11,040 bases of DNA from Actinomycetes bacterium (GTDB lineage: Bacteria > Actinomycetota > Actinomycetes > Actinomycetales > Cellulomonadaceae), in contig JAEZAR010000442.1 in the NCBI GenBank assembly GCA_023430425.1, positions 1-11,040 of the forward strand, in the 5' to 3' direction. Below are positions 6,107 to 11,040 of this stretch, piece after piece. Each line of letters starts with the position of its first letter. Position 1 is the stretch's first letter. A program made the translations under genes and the position numbers. Below the pieces are notes generated by a model, which searched no databases, was not told the DNA's origin, and saw only the letters and a list, made by a program, of their open reading frames with translations.

Positions 6107-6730
6107 GTGAGACTGCGCCTCACCCCGCGCAACGCCTCCTTCTTCGATCTCCTGGCCGAGTCGGCCGCCCACCTCGTCCGGGGCGCCGCGCTGCTGGCCG
6201 AGCTCCTGGGGGCGGACGCCGCGGACCGGCAGGCGATCGCGACCCGCCTGCGCGAGGCGGAGCACGACGCCGACGAGGCGACGCACACCATCATGCGCAA
6301 CCTCAACCAGACGTTCGTCACGCCGTTCGACCGTGACGACATCTACGCGCTGGCGAGCCGCCTCGACGACTGCATGGACGCGATGGAGGAGGCGGGCGAC
6401 CTCGTCGTCCTCTACCAGCTCGACGTGCTCCCGGAGCTCGTCATCACCCAGGTCGACGTGCTGCGCCGCTGCGCGGAGCTCACCGCCGACGCGATGCCGC
6501 GGCTCCGGTCGATGAAGAACCTCCCGGAGTACTGGGTCGAGATCAACCGCCTGGAGAACGAGGGCGACCGGACGTACCGCCGCCTGGTGGCCGAGCTCTT
6601 CAACAACGGCGGGATCGACCCGATCGCCCTCATGAAGCTCAAGGAGGTCGTCGACACGCTCGAGGCGGCCGCCGACAGCTTCGAGCGCGTGGCCAACATG
6701 GTCGAGACGATCGCGCTCAAGGAGTCCTGA
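6107..6730 (+). CDS. DUF47-family PhoU-like protein, partner of the Pit transporter
   Basis: This 207-residue, all-helical cytoplasmic protein belongs to the DUF47/COG1392 family, relatives of PhoU found next to Pit-type phosphate transporters and thought to modulate them. The acidic helical repeats typical of PhoU folds are visible: REAEHDADEATHTI, TPFDRDDIYALASRLDDCMD, and the second-half repeat INRLENEGDRTYRRLVAELF with KLKEVVDTLEAAADSFERVA. These probably bind metal clusters, as in PhoU (family inference). The length is normal for the family. The GTG at 6107 was chosen because GGGAG lies seven bases upstream; an in-frame GTG at 6080 lacks such a site. The stop is four bases before pit, so the two genes are an operon. 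The pairing argues for phosphate-transport control and not for a role with the Pst system, which is absent here. Confidence 0.93.
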   Translation: MRLRLTPRNASFFDLLAESAAHLVRGAALLAELLGADAADRQAIATRLREAEHDADEATHTIMRNLNQTFVTPFDRDDIYALASRLDDCMDAMEEAGDLVVLYQLDVLPELVITQVDVLRRCAELTADAMPRLRSMKNLPEYWVEINRLENEGDRTYRRLVAELFNNGGIDPIALMKLKEVVDTLEAAADSFERVANMVETIALKES

Positions 6731-6734
6731 GCAC

Positions 6735-7739
6735 GTGGAGCTCGTCCTCGTCGTCGTCGTGGTCGCGTTCGCTCTCGGGTTCGACTACACCAACGGCTTC
6801 CACGACGCGGCGAACGCCATCGCCACCTCGGTGTCCACGCGGGCGCTCACGCCGCGGGCGGCCCTGATCATGGCGGCGGTCTTCAACCTCGTCGGCGCGA
6901 TGCTCGGCACCGAGGTGGCGCAGACGATCGGGTCGGGCATCATCGACATCCGCGAGGCGGGCTCCTCCCATGTCGGCCTCGTGATGGTGCTCTCGGCGGT
7001 CATCGGCGCGATCGTCTGGAACCTCATCACGTGGTGGTTCGGGATGCCGTCGTCCTCGTCGCACGCGCTCATCGGCGCGCTGACGGGCGTCGGCATGGCG
7101 GCCGGGATCACCGTCCACTGGGAGGTCATCCGCGAGAAGGTCGTCATCCCGATGGTCGTCTCGCCGGTCGTGGGGTTCGCGCTGGCGTTCGGGCTCATGG
7201 TGGCGCTGCTGTGGGCGTTCAAGAACGCGAACCCCCACAAGGTGACCCGGCGGTTCCGGATCGCGCAGACGGCGTCGGCGGCCGCGATGGCCCTCGGCCA
7301 CGGCCTGCAGGACGCGCAGAAGACCATGGGCGTCATCGTCATCGCGCTGGTCGCCGGCGGCTACCACGACGGCGGGACGATCCCCCTGTGGGTGAAGATC
7401 TCGGCGGCGCTCGCGATCTCCGCCGGCACCTACTCGGGCGGCTGGCGGATCATGCGCACCCTCGGCCGCCGGATCATCGAGCTGGACCCGGCCCGCGGCT
7501 TCATCGCGGAGACGGTGGCCGCCAGCGTCCTGTACACCACCGCGTTCGCGTTCCACGCGCCCATCTCGACGACGCAGACCATCACCTCGTCGATCATGGG
7601 CGTCGGCGCGACGAAGCGCCTGTCCGCCGTCCGGTGGGGCGTCGCCGGCAACATCGCCGTCGCCTGGGTGCTCACCATCCCGGCCGCCGCCTCGGTCGCC
7701 GCGCTCATGTACTGGCTGCTCACGGCGATCATCGGCTGA
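6735..7739 (+). CDS. pit: Pit-family inorganic phosphate transporter
   Basis: This 334-residue integral membrane protein of the PiT family carries inorganic phosphate, as a metal-phosphate complex with protons in bacteria, across the cytoplasmic membrane. The two inverted signature halves are clear: DYTNGFHDAANAIAT at 17-31 and GHGLQDAQKTMG at 188-199. SSSSH (106-110) and PISTTQTITSSIMGVG (276-291) are further family motifs. Many hydrophobic segments span the chain, starting with the first 15 residues; the hydrophilic loop FKNANPHKVTRRFR (162-175) separates the halves. It is shorter than E. coli PitA (about 499 residues), as is usual for the compact actinobacterial type. The start is GTG, with AAGGAG at 6719-6724 inside the end of the upstream gene. 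It ends seven bases from the stop of the opposing gene. Confidence 0.95.
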   Translation: MELVLVVVVVAFALGFDYTNGFHDAANAIATSVSTRALTPRAALIMAAVFNLVGAMLGTEVAQTIGSGIIDIREAGSSHVGLVMVLSAVIGAIVWNLITWWFGMPSSSSHALIGALTGVGMAAGITVHWEVIREKVVIPMVVSPVVGFALAFGLMVALLWAFKNANPHKVTRRFRIAQTASAAAMALGHGLQDAQKTMGVIVIALVAGGYHDGGTIPLWVKISAALAISAGTYSGGWRIMRTLGRRIIELDPARGFIAETVAASVLYTTAFAFHAPISTTQTITSSIMGVGATKRLSAVRWGVAGNIAVAWVLTIPAAASVAALMYWLLTAIIG

Positions 7740-7746
7740 GCCGGCG

Positions 7747-8703
7747 TCAGTCCCCGGCGACCGGCCGGTGACGCTCCACGGCGACCACCCGCGCGCCGCC
7801 CCCCGTCCCGACGACGTGGGCGACGAGGAGCTCGCCGGTGCGCAGCCAGGGGTCAGCGGTGGGCAGCGAGCCCGTGGTCCAGCGGCGGCTGCGGCCGGCG
7901 ACCGCGGCCACGACCGCCTCCAGGGCGGGCCGGTGCGTGCACACCACGGCGTCGCGGGGCCGGGTCAGGTAGGGGCGCACGGCACCGACGGTGGCCGCCC
8001 GGTCGGCCTGGTAGGCCTTCTCGGTGAGCGCGTCGACGGGCTGCGCCGCCAGGCCGGTCGCCCGGGCGTAGGGCGCGACGGTGTCCAGGCACCGGCTCCA
8101 GGGGCTGGTCACCACCTCGGCCACCCCGAAGGCCGCGAGGACCCCGACGAGCGCCCGGGCCTGGGCCTGGCCCTGCCCCGTGAGCGGACGGGTGTCCTCG
8201 TCGCCCGGCCAGGCGGACCTCCGCCGCGCCCGGCCGTGGCGGGCGACGACGAGGACGCGGGTCGCGAGGCGCCCCGCGGCGTGCAGCTCGCGGACGACCG
8301 CGAGCGGGCGGCGGTCCGCCTCGCGCGTGAGGAGGTCGTGCGCCGTCGGGGCGGAGACCCAGACCACGTCGTCCACCTCGTCCTGGCCCGCGCGGGACAC
8401 GGGGGCGCGAGCCCGCAGCGCGGGGGCGTCGGCGTCGGACGCGACGCGGGCCGCCCAGTACCGGACCTGCTTGGAGGCGCCGTCCTGGAGCCGGTAGCTC
8501 AGGCCGGGCAGCGGCGGACCGAGCACGACCACCTCGCCCGTCTCCTCGGCGACCTCCCGGCAGGCCGCGGCGGCCACCGGCTCGCCGGGGTCGAGCTTGC
8601 CCTTCGGCCACGACCAGTCCCGGTACCGGGGTCGGTGCACGAGCGCCACCTCGAGGCGGCCGTCCCGCTCGCGCCACGGCACGGCGCCGGCCGCCTGGAT
8701 CAC
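7747..8703 (-). CDS. mutT1: Nudix hydrolase with C-terminal histidine phosphatase domain (MutT1 type)
   Basis: This 318-residue two-domain protein resembles mycobacterial MutT1, which hydrolyses 8-oxo-(d)GTP and diadenosine polyphosphates. The Nudix box is complete at residues 35-57: G, five residues, Glu41, then REVAEETGEV with Arg49-Glu50 and Glu53-Glu54. A histidine phosphatase domain follows, with VVARHG (His156) and a second conserved VVCTHRP (His257), so the phosphatase core also looks intact. It lies directly downstream of ppk on the same strand. In Mycobacterium tuberculosis ppk1 and mutT1 are also adjacent, so the pairing seems conserved. The start is uncertain: GTG at 8703 lacks a strong ribosome site. 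TTG at 8745, overlapping the ppk stop as TTGA, would add 14 residues and imply coupling. Confidence 0.9.
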   Translation of the reverse strand: MIQAAGAVPWRERDGRLEVALVHRPRYRDWSWPKGKLDPGEPVAAAACREVAEETGEVVVLGPPLPGLSYRLQDGASKQVRYWAARVASDADAPALRARAPVSRAGQDEVDDVVWVSAPTAHDLLTREADRRPLAVVRELHAAGRLATRVLVVARHGRARRRSAWPGDEDTRPLTGQGQAQARALVGVLAAFGVAEVVTSPWSRCLDTVAPYARATGLAAQPVDALTEKAYQADRAATVGAVRPYLTRPRDAVVCTHRPALEAVVAAVAGRSRRWTTGSLPTADPWLRTGELLVAHVVGTGGGARVVAVERHRPVAGD

Positions 8704-8741
8704 CGGGCCGGTGCGCGCGGCACGCCCGCCCTGCTGCCCGC

Positions 8742-10991
8742 TCAACGGTCGCGGACGGGACGACGGCGCTGGTGCCGTGCGACGAGGGCCTCCTGCAGGT
8801 CCCGCAGCGGGCGGCCCTGCTCGTCGCGGTGGTGGCGGGTCCAGGCGCCGTCCCCGTCCAACCACCAGCTCGAGGTCGCGTCGTCCATGGACAGGTCCAG
8901 CAGCTCGATCAGCTCTCCCGCGTGCTCCGGGCCCACGGACACCAGCGTCTCGACGCGGCGGTCCAGGTTGCGGTGCATGAGGTCGGCCGAGCCGATGAGG
9001 ACCTCGGCCTCGCCGCCGTTCGCGAACGCGTAGATCCGTCCGTGCTCGAGGAACCGGCCGAGGATCGAGCGCACCCGGATCGTCTCGGACAGGCCGGGGA
9101 CCCCCGGCCGCACCGCGCAGATCCCGCGCACCACGAGGTCGACGGGCACGCCCGCCTGCGACGCCCGGTAGAGCGCGTCGATGGTGGTCTCGTCCACCAC
9201 CGAGTTGACCTTGATGCGGATCCACGCCGGCAGACCCGCGCGGTGGTTGGCCGTCTCGCGCTCGATGCGCTCGACCAGGCCCGCGCGCATCGCGCGGGGG
9301 GCGACGAGGAGCCTGTTGAACTTGGCCTTCGGCGCGTACCCGGAGAGCTGGTTGAAGAGCCGGGTGAGGTCCTGGCCGACCTCGAGGTCGCAGGTGAGCA
9401 GGCCGAGGTCCTCGTACAGGCGTGCCGTCTTGGGGTTGTAGTTGCCGGTGCCGACGTGGCAGTAGCGCACGAGGCCGTCGTCCTCCTGGCGCACCACCAG
9501 GGAGAGCTTGCAGTGCGTCTTCAGCCCGACGATGCCGTAGACGACGTGCACCCCAGCCTGCTCGAGCTTGCGCGCCCAGGAGATGTTCGCCTGCTCGTCG
9601 AACCGGGCCTTGATCTCGACCAGGGCGAGCACCTGCTTGCCGGCCTCGGCGGCGTCGATGAGCGCGTCCACGACGGGGGAGTCCCCCGACGTGCGGTACA
9701 GCGTCTGCTTGATCGCGAGCACCTGCGGGTCGGCGGCGGCCTGGGCGAGGAACGCCTGCACCGAGGTGGCGAACGAGTCGTACGGGTGGTGCAGCAGGAT
9801 GTCCCGCCGTCGCATCGCCGCGAAGACGTCGGTCGGCATCGCGGTCTCGACCTCGGCGAGGTGGCGGTGCGTGCCGCCCACGAACCGGGGGTAGGACAGG
9901 TCGGCCCGGTCGAGGTCCGCGATGAGCGTGAGACCGGTGAGGTCGAGCGGGGCGGGCAGCTCGTACACCTCGCCGGGGTCGACGCCGAGCTCGCGGACGA
10001 GCAGCTCGCGCACCCGTGGCGCGATGTCCTGGGCCACCTCGAGCCGCACGGCGGGGCCGAAGCGGCGCCGCAGGAGCTCCTTCTCCATGGCCTGGAGGAT
10101 GTTCTCGGCGTCGTCCTCCTCGACCTCCACGTCCTCGTTGCGGGTGACGCGGAACGTGTGGTGCTCACGCACCTCCATGCCGGGGAAGAGCGCGTCCAGG
10201 TGCACCGCGATGACGTCCTCGAGCGGGACGAACGACGTGGGCCCGCGGTCAGGGTCGGCCGTCCGCGTGCTCGGCGCGCTGGGCTTGCCCTTGGCGTCGA
10301 CGGCGATGAACCGGGGGAGCAGGGGCGGCACCTTCACGCGGGCGAAGTGCTCCTTGCCCGTGGTGGGGTTGACGACGACGACGGCGAGGTTGAGCGAGAG
10401 CCCCGAGATGTAGGGGAACGGGTGGGCCGGGTCGACCGCGAGCGGGGTGAGCACGGGGAAGATCTGCTTGCGGAAGAACTTGTGCAGCCGGTCCTGCTCG
10501 GCGTCGCCCAGCTCGTCCCAGTGCACGAGGGTGATCCCCTCCGCGTCGAGCGCCGGCTGGACCGAGTCGAAGAAGACGCCGGCGTGCCGGTCCATGAGTC
10601 GGTGCGCCTCGGCGCTGATGGCGTCCAGCACCTGGCGCGGGGACAGCCCGGAGGCGGCCGTGACGGCCATGCCCGTCGCGATCCGGCGGCGCAGGCCGGC
10701 GACCCGGACCATGAAGAACTCGTCGAGGTTGGACGCGAAGATCGACAGGAACCGCACGCGCTCGAGCAGCGGGAGGGAGGTGTCCTCCGCCAGCTCCAGC
10801 ACGCGCTCGTTGAACGCCAGCCACGACAGCTCGCGGTCGCCGAACCGGTCGGCGGGCAGCGCGCCCTCCTCAGCGGTCGCCGCGGGCGGCGTCGCGTCGG
10901 CCCCCTCCGGCGGCGCCCCCACCGTGTCCTCGGCCGTCGCGGCGCCGTCGGCCCCCTCCACGACGAGCTCGGGCGGCTCGACGGTCGTCAC
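8742..10991 (-). CDS. ppk: Polyphosphate kinase 1
   Basis: This enzyme reversibly polymerises the terminal phosphate of ATP into polyphosphate. Read from the GTG at 10991-10989 it has 749 residues, against 688 in E. coli. The core starts near residue 46 with [20 protein letters not shown] and contains the N-terminal, head and two phospholipase-D-like C-terminal domains. The histidines equivalent to E. coli His435 and His454 are His493 (GLKTHCKL) and His512 ([11 protein letters not shown]), with the same 19-residue spacing, so the enzyme looks active. The first 45 residues are an acidic, Ala/Pro-rich low-complexity leader. The frame has no stop up to the window edge and no good ribosome site before this GTG, so the true start may lie outside. 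mutT1 follows 38 bases downstream on the same strand, probably as an operon. Neighbouring pit and DUF47 genes fit phosphate storage. Confidence 0.95.
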   Translation of the reverse strand: MTTVEPPELVVEGADGAATAEDTVGAPPEGADATPPAATAEEGALPADRFGDRELSWLAFNERVLELAEDTSLPLLERVRFLSIFASNLDEFFMVRVAGLRRRIATGMAVTAASGLSPRQVLDAISAEAHRLMDRHAGVFFDSVQPALDAEGITLVHWDELGDAEQDRLHKFFRKQIFPVLTPLAVDPAHPFPYISGLSLNLAVVVVNPTTGKEHFARVKVPPLLPRFIAVDAKGKPSAPSTRTADPDRGPTSFVPLEDVIAVHLDALFPGMEVREHHTFRVTRNEDVEVEEDDAENILQAMEKELLRRRFGPAVRLEVAQDIAPRVRELLVRELGVDPGEVYELPAPLDLTGLTLIADLDRADLSYPRFVGGTHRHLAEVETAMPTDVFAAMRRRDILLHHPYDSFATSVQAFLAQAAADPQVLAIKQTLYRTSGDSPVVDALIDAAEAGKQVLALVEIKARFDEQANISWARKLEQAGVHVVYGIVGLKTHCKLSLVVRQEDDGLVRYCHVGTGNYNPKTARLYEDLGLLTCDLEVGQDLTRLFNQLSGYAPKAKFNRLLVAPRAMRAGLVERIERETANHRAGLPAWIRIKVNSVVDETTIDALYRASQAGVPVDLVVRGICAVRPGVPGLSETIRVRSILGRFLEHGRIYAFANGGEAEVLIGSADLMHRNLDRRVETLVSVGPEHAGELIELLDLSMDDATSSWWLDGDGAWTRHHRDEQGRPLRDLQEALVARHQRRRPVRDR

Positions 10992-11006
10992 AGCGCCCGT
11001 CGCACC

Positions 11007-11030
11007 GTCGGTGGTGCCGTCGGTGGCGCC
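11007..11030. repeat. Two tandem 12-base units upstream of the ppk start
   Basis: GTCGGTGGTGCC (11007-11018) is followed by GTCGGTGGCGCC (11019-11030), 11 of 12 bases identical. Read in the ppk frame the units encode GTTD and GATD, without a stop. The in-frame period of four codons hints that this region may be coding and that ppk starts further upstream than 10991. Confidence 0.35.
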
Positions 11031-11040
11031 GGGCGGGACC

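Noticed and set aside
7768..9033. A 421-codon plus-strand open frame opposite mutT1 and ppk
   Set aside because: It lies opposite two genes with complete catalytic motifs, has no ribosome site and no recognisable domain.
8704..9225. Extension of the Nudix gene frame to 9225
   Set aside because: It overlaps the conserved C-terminal region of ppk on the same strand in another frame and has no Nudix-like sequence before residue 1.

Overview
The window is very GC-rich DNA (codon third positions are almost always G or C) from the chromosome of a high-GC actinobacterium. Gene content and protein style suggest a Cellulomonas-like, possibly flagellated member of the Micrococcales; this is a judgement from pattern, not from a search. 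No rRNA, tRNA, CRISPR array or insertion sequence was seen.

Left part (1-4683): two tandem minus-strand paralogues begin with a LacI/periplasmic-binding-type ligand sensor that has no DNA-binding helix-turn-helix. The downstream, complete copy (1099-4506) continues into GAF-like, PAS, GGDEF and EAL domains, so it should sense a small molecule and both make and break cyclic di-GMP. The second copy (up to 975) is seen only as its sensor domain. Both have the same promoter-like signature upstream, CT(A/C)AC-N16-GCCGATG. It resembles a sigma-28 (FliA/WhiG-type) promoter and hints at a motility or development regulon. At about 86-138 the coding strand flips abruptly: bases 1-120 look like a plus-strand fragment of an actinobacterial VWA-domain protein. 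Both genes appear to lose their C-terminal parts at one breakpoint, which is either a real rearrangement or an assembly join.

Middle (4684-5735): msrB (methionine-R-sulfoxide reductase) is translationally coupled to a 216-residue protein of unknown function. A hairpin follows, then a 371-base intergenic stretch with a direct repeat, a second hairpin and possible promoter elements.

Right part (6107-11040): a phosphate and polyphosphate block. A DUF47 PhoU-like protein and a Pit phosphate transporter form a plus-strand operon. Converging on it from the right are polyphosphate kinase (ppk) and a Nudix plus histidine-phosphatase protein of the MutT1 type on the minus strand. Together they would take up phosphate, store it as polyphosphate and clean up nucleotides. 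The ppk reading frame is open to the right edge, so its start may lie outside the window.
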